Assembly: GCA_944354085.1 (NCBI GenBank)
Contig: CALVPW010000063.1
Span: forward strand, 1 to 22,270
Source of the DNA: an uncultured Clostridia bacterium
GTDB lineage: Bacteria > Bacillota > Clostridia > Christensenellales > Borkfalkiaceae
Direction: 5' to 3'
Length of the DNA: 22,270 nucleotides
Below, piece by piece: positions 12,900-21,225 of the stretch. The position numbers and the translations under genes are program-made. Under the pieces are notes generated by a model. It did no database searches. It saw only the letters and a program-made list of their open reading frames with translations, and had not been told where the DNA came from. Every line of letters starts with the position of its first letter. Position 1 is the first letter of the stretch.

Positions 12900-13739
12900 A
12901 TGTTACGACTTACGGCAGACAGCACCTGCGATCTTGGCGAGAGCATCCAAAAACGCGGCATCGGGATCAAGCCGCTCACCGTCATTTTGGGCGGGACGGC
13001 GTATTCCGACGGGGTGGACATCGTCCCGCAGGATATCTTCAAATATGTGGAAGAGACGGCGCAGCTCCCCAAAACGGCGGCGCCGAGCATCGCGGATTAC
13101 GAGGACTTTTTCCGTCCTTATGCGGAAGCGGGGGATACCGTCATCCATTTTTCCATCTCGTCCAAGGCGTCGTCGTCCTATTCGTATGCGGCGGCTGCGG
13201 CAAGATCCTTCGGCGGAAAAGTCTTCGTCGTGGACAGCAAAGGGCTCTCGACGGGGCAGGGGCTCGTCATCCTGTATGCGGCGGACCTGCGCGATAAAGG
13301 GGCTTCCGCAGAGGAGATCGTCGCGGCGTGCGAGCAGATCCGCGGCAAAGTCAATACTTCCTTCGTGCCCGATAAGCTCGAATATCTGTACAAGGGCGGG
13401 CGCTGCTCGCGCATGGCGCTGTACGGCGCAAATCTTTTGAAGATCCATCCGCTCATCGAGATGGAGGACGGACAGCTCGTCGCGGGCAAAAAGTACCGCG
13501 GCAACATGGAAAAGTGCATCGCACAGTACGTGAGCGACCTTGCGGTGAAGTATCCCGCATACGATAAGACGCGCTGCTTCATCACGCACAGCTGCGCGGA
13601 CGAGAGCGTCATCGAGACGGCGCGCCAAAAGGTAAAAGAGCTCTTCGCCTTTGACGAAGTGCTCGAAACGGTCGCGGGCTCGGTGATCACGGGGCATTGC
13701 GGCAGGAACACGCTCGGCGTGCTTTTTATCGCAAAATAA
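12900..13739 (+). CDS. DegV family fatty-acid-binding protein
   Basis: A 279-residue DegV family protein. Members bind a fatty acid in a cleft between two domains; some act as FakB, presenting the acid to the kinase FakA. Signatures: LTADSTCDL at the N-terminus, VIHFSISSKASSSYSYA (equivalent of the SSxLSGTYxSA loop), VVDSKGLSTGQGL, YLYKGGRCSRM, KIHPLIEMEDGQL and the C-terminal GSVITGHCGRNTLGVLF. No fakA is in the window, so the partner is unknown. The ATG has ACAGGAGGAAAC upstream and lies 20 bp after the signal peptidase gene, so it may share that operon. Confidence 0.92.
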   Translation: MLRLTADSTCDLGESIQKRGIGIKPLTVILGGTAYSDGVDIVPQDIFKYVEETAQLPKTAAPSIADYEDFFRPYAEAGDTVIHFSISSKASSSYSYAAAAARSFGGKVFVVDSKGLSTGQGLVILYAADLRDKGASAEEIVAACEQIRGKVNTSFVPDKLEYLYKGGRCSRMALYGANLLKIHPLIEMEDGQLVAGKKYRGNMEKCIAQYVSDLAVKYPAYDKTRCFITHSCADESVIETARQKVKELFAFDEVLETVAGSVITGHCGRNTLGVLFIAK

Positions 13740-13770
13740 GCATTTTCACACGCTTTTTTGCCTGCGGGGC

Positions 13771-13799
13771 TTGCTTTTTCCGCATGCAGACGGTATAAT
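13771..13799 (+). promoter_or_regulatory. Sigma-A promoter before the two-helix membrane protein
   Basis: TTGCTT (13771-13776) and TATAAT (13794-13799) are 17 bp apart, about 45 bp before the ATG at 13844. The hexamers and spacing equal those of the sbcD promoter. A clear transcription unit start after degV. Confidence 0.7.
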
Positions 13800-13843
13800 A
13801 CTCTATGGATATTTTGCCGCGCGGTGCGCGGCGGAGAGGTCTT

Positions 13844-14356
13844 ATGACGCTTTTGTATCGTGACGCCGATCTCTGGGATGCTTACGCCCAGCGGCGGCGG
13901 CTCTTTCTCGGGCTCTATCTTGCGACGGCGCTGTATCTTGCGGGCTTTGTGGCGCTGCTCGTCTACTTCGTCATGCTTCCGTACGCCGATCCCAACGGCA
14001 CGTGGGCGACGGCGCTCGCATGCGTTTTGACGGCGCTTTATATCGTCTTCCTGTTCCCGTACGTTGGGATCTGCCTCAGGCGTTCCTGCGCCTATTACAA
14101 GATGCTCCGCTTTGTCTCCGTCGGGCTCAAAGAGTACATGACGGCGCCCTTTGCGGGGGTGGAGGATTGGACGACGGTGGACGGCGTCGACGTGAACGTG
14201 GCGACCTTCCGCGTGCACAACCACAAGCGCGACGAGGATATGATCCGTCAGATCTACGTGGACGGGGAAAAGGAGTTCCCGCCCTTCGAGGAAGGGCAGT
14301 CCGTGCGCGTCGTTTCGCAGGGGAATTTGCTCATCTCGTACGAGATCTTGGCATGA
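13844..14356 (+). CDS. Two-helix membrane protein of unknown function
   Basis: A 170-residue protein I do not recognise. After ~18 polar residues there are two hydrophobic helices (about 20-44 and 53-75) with a short loop, YADPNGTWAT. A soluble domain of ~90 residues follows, starting RRSCAYYKMLRF and with a mixed strand/helix pattern (VDGVDVNVATFRVHN, IRQIYVDGEKEF, VRVVSQGNLLISYEIL). It may be a cytoplasmic domain anchored by a hairpin. The ATG at 13844 has GGCGGAGAGG close upstream; an in-frame ATG at 13805 would add 13 residues but sits right after the promoter and lacks a ribosome-binding site. Confidence 0.75.
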   Translation: MTLLYRDADLWDAYAQRRRLFLGLYLATALYLAGFVALLVYFVMLPYADPNGTWATALACVLTALYIVFLFPYVGICLRRSCAYYKMLRFVSVGLKEYMTAPFAGVEDWTTVDGVDVNVATFRVHNHKRDEDMIRQIYVDGEKEFPPFEEGQSVRVVSQGNLLISYEILA

Positions 14357-14366
14357 GCGCCCGTAC

Positions 14367-14380
14367 GCCCGCTTGCGGGC
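14367..14380 (+). repeat. Small GC hairpin between the membrane protein and ACT genes
   Basis: GCCCG and CGGGC pair around CTTG, 10 bp after the stop codon at 14356. An AT-rich stretch with a T-run (about 14400-14407) begins some 20 bp later, too far for a standard terminator. It may be an attenuator-like or 3'-end stem. Weak call. Confidence 0.35.
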
Positions 14381-14421
14381 AGTCACAGTTCGTTTAACAT
14401 TTTTTTATACAGGAGAAGCAT

Positions 14422-14691
14422 ATGCGAGCAGTCGTTACGGTGTCCGGGTCTGACAGGCGCGGCATCATTGCAAAGGTCAGCGGTTTTTTATACGCGCATG
14501 ACGTGAACATCGAGGATATTTCCCAGACCATTTTGGGCGATCAGTTCGCCATGATCATGATGGTGGACACTTCGGAGAGCAAGGAAGATTTTTCCGCGCT
14601 CGCTTCGGGGCTGGAAACGCTGGGCAAAGAGATCGGCATGAGCGTCCGCTTACAGCATGCGGATATCTTTGACGCCATGCACAACATCTGA
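14422..14691 (+). CDS. ACT domain protein, UPF0237 family
   Basis: An 89-residue single ACT domain: VVTVSGSDRRGIIAKVSGFLYAHDVNI is the ligand-binding strand-turn-helix, followed by DISQTILGDQFAMIMMVD. ACT domains bind amino acids or similar small effectors; this stand-alone family is almost always next to a UPF0210 gene, as here, 12 bp downstream. The pair probably works together, but its function is not established. The ATG at 14422 has CAGGAGAAG upstream. Confidence 0.93.
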   Translation: MRAVVTVSGSDRRGIIAKVSGFLYAHDVNIEDISQTILGDQFAMIMMVDTSESKEDFSALASGLETLGKEIGMSVRLQHADIFDAMHNI

Positions 14692-14703
14692 GCGGAGAGG
14701 GGT

Positions 14704-16059
14704 ATGTTCAATCAGTCTGACGTTCTCGAAACCATCGATATGATCGAGAAGGAGCATCTGGATATCCGCACCGTCACGATGGGGATCTCCCTGCTGCCCT
14801 GCATCCGCGCCACTGCCAAAGAGACGGCGCAGGCGGTGTACGACCGCGTGACGGGGCGCGCCGAACGCCTCGTCAAAACGGCGAGCGAGCTCTCGCGCGA
14901 GTACGGCATCCCCATCGTCAACAAACGCGTTTCCGTGACGCCCGTTTCTCTTGTCACGGCGGCGTTCCCCGAAAAGAGCCCGCTCGTGGGGCAGGCGCTC
15001 GACCGCGCCGCCCGCGAACTCGGCATCGACTTTTTGGGGGGATATTCCGCGCTCGTGCACAAGGGCACGGCGGATTACGAAGAAGTCTTTATAAAGACCA
15101 TCCCCGAGGTGCTCGCCGCGACGGAGCGGCTGTGTTCGTCCGTCAATGTCGGTTCGAGCAAATCGGGCATCAATATGGATGCCGTCCGCCAGATGGGCGA
15201 GATCGTCTTAAAGACGGCTGCGCTCACGGCGGAAAACGACGGGCTGGGCTGCGCCAAACTCGTCGTCTTCTGCAACGCGGTGGAGGATAACCCGTTCATG
15301 GCGGGTGCGTTCCACGGCGTGGGTGAGGCGGATACCGTCATCAACGTCGGCGTTTCGGGCCCCGGCGTCGTACAGCACGCCTTAAAATTTATTCCCGAAG
15401 CCGACCTGACCGATGCGGCGGAGCTCATCAAGCGCACGGCGTTCAAGATCACCCGTGCGGGGCAGCTCATCGCCAAAGAGGCGGCAAAGCGGCTGAACGC
15501 GCGCTTCGGCATCGTCGATCTCTCGCTTGCGCCCACGCCCGCACGCGGCGATTCGGTGGCGCACATCCTCGAAGAGCTCGGGCTGGAAGTCGTCGGCTGC
15601 CACGGCACCACGGCTGCGCTCGCCATGCTCAACGACGCCGTGAAAAAAGGCGGCGTGATGGCGTCCTCCCGCGTGGGCGGGCTTTCGGGCGCGTTCATCC
15701 CCGTCTCCGAGGATATCGGCATGATCGAATCGGCTTCGGCGGGCAAGATCTCCATCGAAAAACTCGAGGCGATGACCTGCGTCTGTTCGGTGGGGCTGGA
15801 TATGATCGCCATCCCGGGCGATACGCCCGCTTCCACGATCTCCGCCATCATCGCGGACGAAGCCGCCATCGGCATGGTGAACAACAAAACGACGGCGGTG
15901 CGCGTCATTCCCGCCCCCGGGAAAAAAGTGGGGGACGAGGTCAGCTTCGGCGGGCTCTTGGGAAGGGCGCCCGTCATGCCCGTGCACACGGGCGACGCGG
16001 GCAAATTTATCCGCCGCGGCGGGCTCATCCCCGCGCCCATCCACAGCTTTAAAAATTAA
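14704..16059 (+). CDS. UPF0210 / DUF711 (PFL) family protein
   Basis: A 451-residue protein of the UPF0210 (DUF711) family: IRTVTMGISLLPCIR near the N-terminus, GSSKSGINMDAV, GVSGPGVVQHAL, RFGIVDLSLAPTPARGDSVA, GGLSGAFIPVSEDIGMI, and NKTTAVRVIPAPGKKVGD near the end. The family is related in fold to glycyl-radical-type barrel proteins, but no activity is known to me with confidence. The ATG has GCGGAGAGGGGT just upstream. It is paired with the ACT gene, whose domain may sense an effector for it. Confidence 0.93.
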   Translation: MFNQSDVLETIDMIEKEHLDIRTVTMGISLLPCIRATAKETAQAVYDRVTGRAERLVKTASELSREYGIPIVNKRVSVTPVSLVTAAFPEKSPLVGQALDRAARELGIDFLGGYSALVHKGTADYEEVFIKTIPEVLAATERLCSSVNVGSSKSGINMDAVRQMGEIVLKTAALTAENDGLGCAKLVVFCNAVEDNPFMAGAFHGVGEADTVINVGVSGPGVVQHALKFIPEADLTDAAELIKRTAFKITRAGQLIAKEAAKRLNARFGIVDLSLAPTPARGDSVAHILEELGLEVVGCHGTTAALAMLNDAVKKGGVMASSRVGGLSGAFIPVSEDIGMIESASAGKISIEKLEAMTCVCSVGLDMIAIPGDTPASTISAIIADEAAIGMVNNKTTAVRVIPAPGKKVGDEVSFGGLLGRAPVMPVHTGDAGKFIRRGGLIPAPIHSFKN

Positions 16060-16074
16060 GGAGGAGCGATCCAT

Positions 16075-17850
16075 ATGGAACGTAAGGAAGTACAAACGCA
16101 ATACCGTTGGAAGACGGAGGATATTTTCGAAAGCGACGAGGCGTGGGAGGCGGCGTTCGCCGCCCTCGAAACGCTGCCCGACGTGGCTTCATACCGCGGA
16201 AAACTTTGCGACGCGGAGCACGTCGCCGCCTATTTTGCCCTGACGGATGCGTACGAGATCAAACTCATGCGCGCGTATCTTTACGCCTTTTTGAAGCATG
16301 ACGAGGACGTGCGCGTGACAAAGTACAATTCGTACGTTGCAAAAATGATGGGGCTCATGACGAAGTACGGCGCGGAAACTTCCTTCGCCGTGCCCGAGCT
16401 CACCGCGCTGCCCGAAGCGCAGCTCGTCGCCATCGCGAACGACGCGCGCCTCAAAGATTACGACTATTCCCTTCAACGCCTGATCGCGCGCAAGAAGTAC
16501 GTGCTCTCCGAGAAGGAGGAGCTCATCCTCGCGCAGACCGCAGAGCCCATGAGCGTGGCGGGAGACGTCTTCGATATGCTCGACGACGCCGAGCTCGATC
16601 TCCCTTATATGATGTATCAGGGCAAGCGCACCCGTCTTTCGCACGGGCTGTACTCCGTGATCATGAGCGGGAACGACCGCAAGGCGCGTGCCACGGCGTT
16701 CAAAAAGTATTACGCGGCGTACGAAAAGATCATCAACACGCTCGCGACCACCTACTACGGCAACGTCAAAAAGGATATCTTCTATAAGAACGTGCGCGGG
16801 TACGAGAGCTGCCTCGATGCGGCGATCTTCGAAGAGGACGTCACGCGCGACGTGTACGAGAACCTCGTTTCCGCCGTCGACGAATATTCGCCCGTCATGC
16901 ACCGCTATATGCAGGTGCGCAAAAAGACGCTCGGGCTGGACGAGATGCACATGTACGATCTGGCCATCCCGCTCGTGGAGAACGCGGAGCTGCGTCTTTC
17001 CTTTGAGGAGGCGTTCGAACTCGTATTAAAGGGGCTTTCGCCGCTCGGCGAAGACTACGCGGCACTCCTCAAAAAGGGGCGCGACGAGCGCTGGATCGAC
17101 GTTTGCGAGACGGAGGGCAAGCGGGGCGGCGCGTATTCCATCGGCATTTACGGCAACCACCCGTACGTGCTCCTCAACTATCAGCCCACCACGCACGACG
17201 TGTTCACCATCGCGCACGAGATGGGGCACGCGCTGCATTCTTATTTCTCCAACGGCAGCCAGCCGTATGCCAAGGCGGATTATAAGATCTTTGTGGCGGA
17301 GGTCGCCAGCACCGTCAACGAGGTGCTCTTGCTCAAATATCTGCTTCGCACGACGGAAGATAAGAAGCTCAAAAAGTATCTTTTGAACTACTTTATGGAT
17401 ATGATCCGCACCACGCTCTTCCGTCAGACGCAGTTCGCCTGCTTCGAGGAGGAGGCGCACGCGATGGCGGAGCGCGGCGAGCCGCTCAACAAGGACAATC
17501 TTTCGGCGCTCTATTATTCGCTCAATCAAAAATATTACGGGACGGAGGCGCTCACGCACGATAAGCAGATCGCCATCGAATGGGCGCGCATCCCGCACTT
17601 CTACCGCTCTTTCTACGTGTACAAATACGCGACGGGCATCACGGCTGCGATCGCCATCGCGGGCAAGATCTTGTCCGAAGGCGCGCCCGCCGTGGAGAGG
17701 TATTTCAACTTCCTCAAAGGCGGCTGCTCCGCCGATCCCGTCTCGCTGCTGCAGGGCGCGGGGGCGGATCTCACCAAAAAGGAGACGTTTGCCGCCGCCA
17801 TGCACGAATTCGAAGCGGCGCTCAACGAATTTGAATCGCTCGAAGATTAA
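16075..17850 (+). CDS. pepF: Oligoendopeptidase F, M3 metallopeptidase
   Basis: A 591-residue cytosolic zinc peptidase that degrades short peptides. The zinc motif HEMGH lies at about 381-385, with the third ligand in the downstream EVASTVNE segment (about 409). Other family landmarks are YSIGIYGNHPYVLLNY, FRQTQFACFEEEAH, the FYVYKYATGITAAI helix and LLQGAGADL at the C-terminus. The length fits PepF. The ATG at 16075 has AAGGAGGAGCG upstream, 15 bp after the UPF0210 stop. Confidence 0.96.
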   Translation: MERKEVQTQYRWKTEDIFESDEAWEAAFAALETLPDVASYRGKLCDAEHVAAYFALTDAYEIKLMRAYLYAFLKHDEDVRVTKYNSYVAKMMGLMTKYGAETSFAVPELTALPEAQLVAIANDARLKDYDYSLQRLIARKKYVLSEKEELILAQTAEPMSVAGDVFDMLDDAELDLPYMMYQGKRTRLSHGLYSVIMSGNDRKARATAFKKYYAAYEKIINTLATTYYGNVKKDIFYKNVRGYESCLDAAIFEEDVTRDVYENLVSAVDEYSPVMHRYMQVRKKTLGLDEMHMYDLAIPLVENAELRLSFEEAFELVLKGLSPLGEDYAALLKKGRDERWIDVCETEGKRGGAYSIGIYGNHPYVLLNYQPTTHDVFTIAHEMGHALHSYFSNGSQPYAKADYKIFVAEVASTVNEVLLLKYLLRTTEDKKLKKYLLNYFMDMIRTTLFRQTQFACFEEEAHAMAERGEPLNKDNLSALYYSLNQKYYGTEALTHDKQIAIEWARIPHFYRSFYVYKYATGITAAIAIAGKILSEGAPAVERYFNFLKGGCSADPVSLLQGAGADLTKKETFAAAMHEFEAALNEFESLED

Positions 17851-17868
17851 ACGCTTGGGAAAAAAGGT

Positions 17869-19317
17869 ATGCCGAACAATCAGATGCCGCACAATTTAGA
17901 GGCGGAATCCGCCGTATTGGGGTGTATCCTCATCGACGGGGACGTGCAGGCGGAGCTTTTGGAGACGCTGCGCGAGGAGGATTTCTATCAGGAATCCAAC
18001 CGCCTCGTCCTTGCCGCCATGAAAAAGGTGTACGCCGCGCGCAAGCCCGTGGATATCGTCACGCTGACGGATATGCTCGAACGCGACGGCACGCTCGAAC
18101 ACGCGGGCGGGTTGGTGCGCATCACCGAGCTTGCCGAAGTCACGCCTTCTGCGGCAAATTATAAACAGTACTTTGAGATCGTCCGCCGCGACGCCGTGCG
18201 CCGTGCGCTCATCCGTGCCGCCAAGGGCATCATCGAGGTGAGCACGGAGGGTTCGGGCGCGCAGGAAGCGGTCGCCTATGCCGAAAAACAGATCTACGAT
18301 ATCTCCAAACAGGAGGACAACAGCCAGCTCGCGGGGCTCGCGGACGGCGCCGTCATCCACGAAGTTTTGGGGAAATTCGAGGAGATCCAGTCAGATCCCA
18401 ATGCCTACCGCGGGATGGAGACGGGTTTTAAGCACCTCGACCGCATCACCAACGGTTTGCAGCGCTCCGACCTCATCGTCATTGCGGCGCGCCCCGGTAT
18501 GGGCAAGACGTCGCTCGCCATGAACATCGTCGAAAATATCTGCCTCGTCAAGGGCAGGACGGCGGCGGTGTTCTCCCTCGAAATGCCGCGCGTTCAGATC
18601 GTGCAGCGTCTGTTGTGCGCGCACGCGGGCGTGAGCATGGAAAAGGCGCTTTCGGGAAAACTCGCGCAAAAAGAGTGGAAAAACCTCATGATCGCGAGCG
18701 ACAGGCTGCAAAAGAGCAACCTTTATATCGACGATTCCTCCCGCATCACGCCTGCGCAGATCCTCTCCAAATGCCGCCGTCTTTCGGCGGCGACGGGCAG
18801 CCTCGATCTCGTCATGATCGACTATATCCAGCTCATGGGGGGGACGGAAGGCAGCAAGGGCGGCGGCTCGTTCGAGAACCGTCAGCAGGAGATCGCCTCC
18901 ATCACGCGCGATCTCAAGATCATGGCAAAAGAGCTCAACGTGCCCGTCATCGCGCTTTCGCAGCTGAGGCGTATCCAGACCAAGGAGCCGCAGCTTTCCG
19001 ACCTGCGCGAATCGGGCGCGATCGAGCAGGACGCCGATATCGTTATGTTCATCAACCGCCCCGACGTGACCGCCACGGCAGAAGAGCTCGCCAAAAAGAC
19101 GGTCGTCAAGGGCGCGGCGGAACTCATCCTCGCCAAGCACCGCAACGGTGCGCTCGGCAGGATCCAGCTCCGCTTCCTCGGCGAATGCACCAAGTTCGTC
19201 GACGTGGACGAGCAGGATCTTCCCCAGGAGGAGCCGCAGCACTATACCCCCCCGCCCGAAGGTTACGAGGCGGAGGACGTCTTCCCGGGATACGAGGATA
19301 CGGGGATCCCCGAATGA
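17869..19317 (+). CDS. dnaB: Replicative DNA helicase DnaB/DnaC type
   Basis: A 482-residue hexameric helicase of the replication fork (called DnaC in Bacillus). The N-terminal domain begins MPHNLEAESAVLGCIL, typical of DnaB. The RecA-like domain has METGFKHLDRITNGLQ, Walker A ARPGMGKTS (K213), AVFSLEMPR, LDLVMIDYIQLMGG (Walker B), VPVIALSQLRR and DLRESGAIEQDADIVMF. The C-terminal tail is acidic and proline-rich. The ATG at 17869 has only AAAAAAGGT upstream. The stop overlaps the tsaC start (ATGA). Its probable loader, the DnaD-family protein, is encoded at 4761-6464. Confidence 0.97.
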   Translation: MPNNQMPHNLEAESAVLGCILIDGDVQAELLETLREEDFYQESNRLVLAAMKKVYAARKPVDIVTLTDMLERDGTLEHAGGLVRITELAEVTPSAANYKQYFEIVRRDAVRRALIRAAKGIIEVSTEGSGAQEAVAYAEKQIYDISKQEDNSQLAGLADGAVIHEVLGKFEEIQSDPNAYRGMETGFKHLDRITNGLQRSDLIVIAARPGMGKTSLAMNIVENICLVKGRTAAVFSLEMPRVQIVQRLLCAHAGVSMEKALSGKLAQKEWKNLMIASDRLQKSNLYIDDSSRITPAQILSKCRRLSAATGSLDLVMIDYIQLMGGTEGSKGGGSFENRQQEIASITRDLKIMAKELNVPVIALSQLRRIQTKEPQLSDLRESGAIEQDADIVMFINRPDVTATAEELAKKTVVKGAAELILAKHRNGALGRIQLRFLGECTKFVDVDEQDLPQEEPQHYTPPPEGYEAEDVFPGYEDTGIPE

Positions 19318-20324
19318 AGACGCGCATCCTTCCCGTCAGCGAAGCGTCGCTTGCCGAGGCAAAAGAGCTCATTGCCGCGGGCGAAGTCGTCGCGTTCCAC
19401 ACCGAAACGGTATACGGGCTGGGCGCGGACGCCCGCAATGACGCGGCGGTCAAAAAGATCTTCGCCTTAAAGGGGCGCCCCGCGGACAATCCGCTCATCG
19501 CCCACGTACATGCGGGATACGATATCTCTGCGCTCGTGGAGATCCCGCCTTACGCGTACGCGCTGCAAAAAGCCTTTTTGCCTGGACCGCTCACCATGGT
19601 CTATCCCTCCAAGGGGAAGGTGAGCCCGTACGTTTCCTGCGGGCTTTGTACGCTCTCCGTCCGCGTGCCGTCGTCGCCCGCCGCACAGGCGTTCCTGCGC
19701 GCCGTCGATGTGCCGATCGCCGCGCCGAGCGCCAACCGTTCCAAACACGTCTCGCCCGTCACGGCGCAGCACGTATTCGACGATTTTGCGGGAGATATCC
19801 CGCTCATCCTTGACGGCGGACCTTCTTCGGGCGGGATCGAGAGCACTGTTTTGGACTGCACGGGAGAATATCCGCAGATCCTGCGCGCGGGGCTCGTCAC
19901 GCGGGAGATGATCGCAGCCGTCGTCGGGCAGTGCGGCGTGTATCGGATGCACGCGGGCGAAAAGCCCAAAAGCCCCGGGATGGCGTACAAACATTATGCG
20001 CCAGGCTGCCGCACGGCGTTCTTCGCCGCAGACGACGTATCGTCCGCCCGCCGCTGTTACGGAAAGGAAGCGGGGCAGGGAGGCGCGCCGTATATCATGG
20101 CGGAACACGCCGTGTGCGCCTTGCTCGACGGATACGAGCGCCTGGATCTGGGGGCGACCCCTGCGGAGATGGCGGCAAACCTTTATAAGCTCCTGCGCGA
20201 AGGGGAGCGCAAAGCGACGCTGCTCATCGGCATCGAACCGCGCGAAAAGGGCGGCGTGATGGACGGCGTCCGCAACCGTCTGCTGCGCGCATTCGGACAG
20301 AGCGAGGACACGCATGAAGCATAA
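19314..20324 (+). CDS. tsaC: L-threonylcarbamoyladenylate synthase (Sua5/TsaC type)
   Basis: A 336-residue enzyme making threonylcarbamoyl-AMP from threonine, bicarbonate and ATP, the first step of t6A37 tRNA modification. Motifs of the N-terminal YrdC domain: VVAFHTETVYGLGADA, KGRPADNPLIAHV, LPGPLTMV, SVRVPSSPAA, APSANRS and GGIESTVLD. The linker KSPGMAYKHYAPGC leads into a C-terminal Sua5 domain, so it is the long Sua5 form. The ATG overlaps the dnaB stop by 4 bp, and the 3' end overlaps the next gene by 11 bp. The neighbouring order matches ywlC-ywlE-ywlF in Bacillus. Confidence 0.95.
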   Translation: MKTRILPVSEASLAEAKELIAAGEVVAFHTETVYGLGADARNDAAVKKIFALKGRPADNPLIAHVHAGYDISALVEIPPYAYALQKAFLPGPLTMVYPSKGKVSPYVSCGLCTLSVRVPSSPAAQAFLRAVDVPIAAPSANRSKHVSPVTAQHVFDDFAGDIPLILDGGPSSGGIESTVLDCTGEYPQILRAGLVTREMIAAVVGQCGVYRMHAGEKPKSPGMAYKHYAPGCRTAFFAADDVSSARRCYGKEAGQGGAPYIMAEHAVCALLDGYERLDLGATPAEMAANLYKLLREGERKATLLIGIEPREKGGVMDGVRNRLLRAFGQSEDTHEA

Positions 20325-20751
20325 GAAGATCGTATTCGTCTGCACGGGCAACACCTGCCGTTCTCCGATGGCGGAAGCGGCGCTCAAAGCCGCGCTCAAA
20401 CAGCGCAAGATCCGCTGGTACACCGTCCTGTCGGCGGGGCTGCGGGCGGCGGACGGGGCACCCATGTCCGCCAACAGCCGCATCGTCCTGCAAGAGGCGG
20501 GGATCCCCGCTGCAGAAGATTTCAAGGCGCGTCGGCTGACGCAAAAGCTCGTCGGGGAAGCGTACGCCGTCGTATGCATGACGCGGGAACAGGCGGCGCA
20601 GCTGCATGCGCCCAACGTGACGAGCATGTACGCGCTCACGGGCAGGGAGATCCCCGACCCGTTCGGGCAGGACGTCGGCGTGTACCGCGCCACGCTCCGA
20701 ACACTTTTGGAATGTATGCCCGCAGTCATCCGCGGGCTGCAGATACAATGA
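20314..20751 (+). CDS. ywlE: Low-molecular-weight phosphatase, probable protein arginine phosphatase (YwlE-like)
   Basis: A 145-residue low-molecular-weight phosphatase. The active loop is CTGNTCRS (C10 to S17), with nucleophile C10 and R16; the general acid is in DPFG. The loop has Thr14 where tyrosine phosphatases usually have Ile (CxGNICRS). In Bacillus YwlE this Thr gives selectivity for phosphoarginine, so arginine phosphatase is the likely activity, opposing McsB-type kinases in protein quality control. Synteny with tsaC and rpiB supports the YwlE identity. The ATG overlaps the tsaC end by 11 bp, and GAGG lies upstream. Confidence 0.9.
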   Translation: MKHKKIVFVCTGNTCRSPMAEAALKAALKQRKIRWYTVLSAGLRAADGAPMSANSRIVLQEAGIPAAEDFKARRLTQKLVGEAYAVVCMTREQAAQLHAPNVTSMYALTGREIPDPFGQDVGVYRATLRTLLECMPAVIRGLQIQ

Positions 20752-20771
20752 ATTTTTAGGGGGACAATGTG

Positions 20772-21224
20772 ATGAAAATTGCGATCGCATGCGATCACGG
20801 CGGGCTTGCGCTCAAAAACGCCGTGGCGGAATGGCTGAACAAGAGCGGGTACGAAGTCGTCGATTTCGGGACGAACACCTTCTTTTCTTGCGACTATCCC
20901 GATTTCGGGGTGAAGGCGGCGGAGGCAGTCGCGAGCGGGGCGTGCGCATTCGGCGTCGTCGTGTGCACGACGGGCATCGGCATCTCCATCGTCGCGAACA
21001 AGGTGAAAGGGGTGCGCTGCGCGCTGTGTTCAGAGCCGCTCTCCGCAAAGATGACCCGTCTTCACAACGACGCCAATGTTCTGGCGCTCGGCGGCGGGAT
21101 GATCGGCGTCAACCTCGGGCTGGAGATCGTGAAGACCTTCCTCGAAACGCCTTTCTCCGAGGAGGCGAAGCACATCCGCCGCATCGAGAAGATCGCCGAG
21201 ATCGAAAACAAGTATATGAAGTAA
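20772..21224 (+). CDS. rpiB: Ribose 5-phosphate isomerase B
   Basis: A 150-residue RpiB/LacAB sugar isomerase interconverting ribose 5-phosphate and ribulose 5-phosphate. Features: MKIAIACDHGG at the start, SCDYPDF, the catalytic loop VVCTTGIGISIVANK (C65), VRCALCSEPLSAKMTRLHNDANVLALGG and a terminal RRIEKIAEIE. The loop usually reads CGTGIG; here it is CTTGIG. I use the ATG at 20772, with GGGGG about 8 bp upstream; a GTG one codon earlier is possible. The downstream gene begins 1 bp after the stop. Confidence 0.94.
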   Translation: MKIAIACDHGGLALKNAVAEWLNKSGYEVVDFGTNTFFSCDYPDFGVKAAEAVASGACAFGVVVCTTGIGISIVANKVKGVRCALCSEPLSAKMTRLHNDANVLALGGGMIGVNLGLEIVKTFLETPFSEEAKHIRRIEKIAEIENKYMK

Positions 21225-21225
21225 G

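Noticed and set aside
13740..13770. Rho-independent terminator after degV
   Set aside because: AAGC/GCTT around a 10-nt loop before a T-run is only a 4-bp stem; too weak to call.
14381..14421. Promoter directly before the ACT gene
   Set aside because: The AT-rich stretch offers partial -10 matches only, with no -35 at proper spacing.
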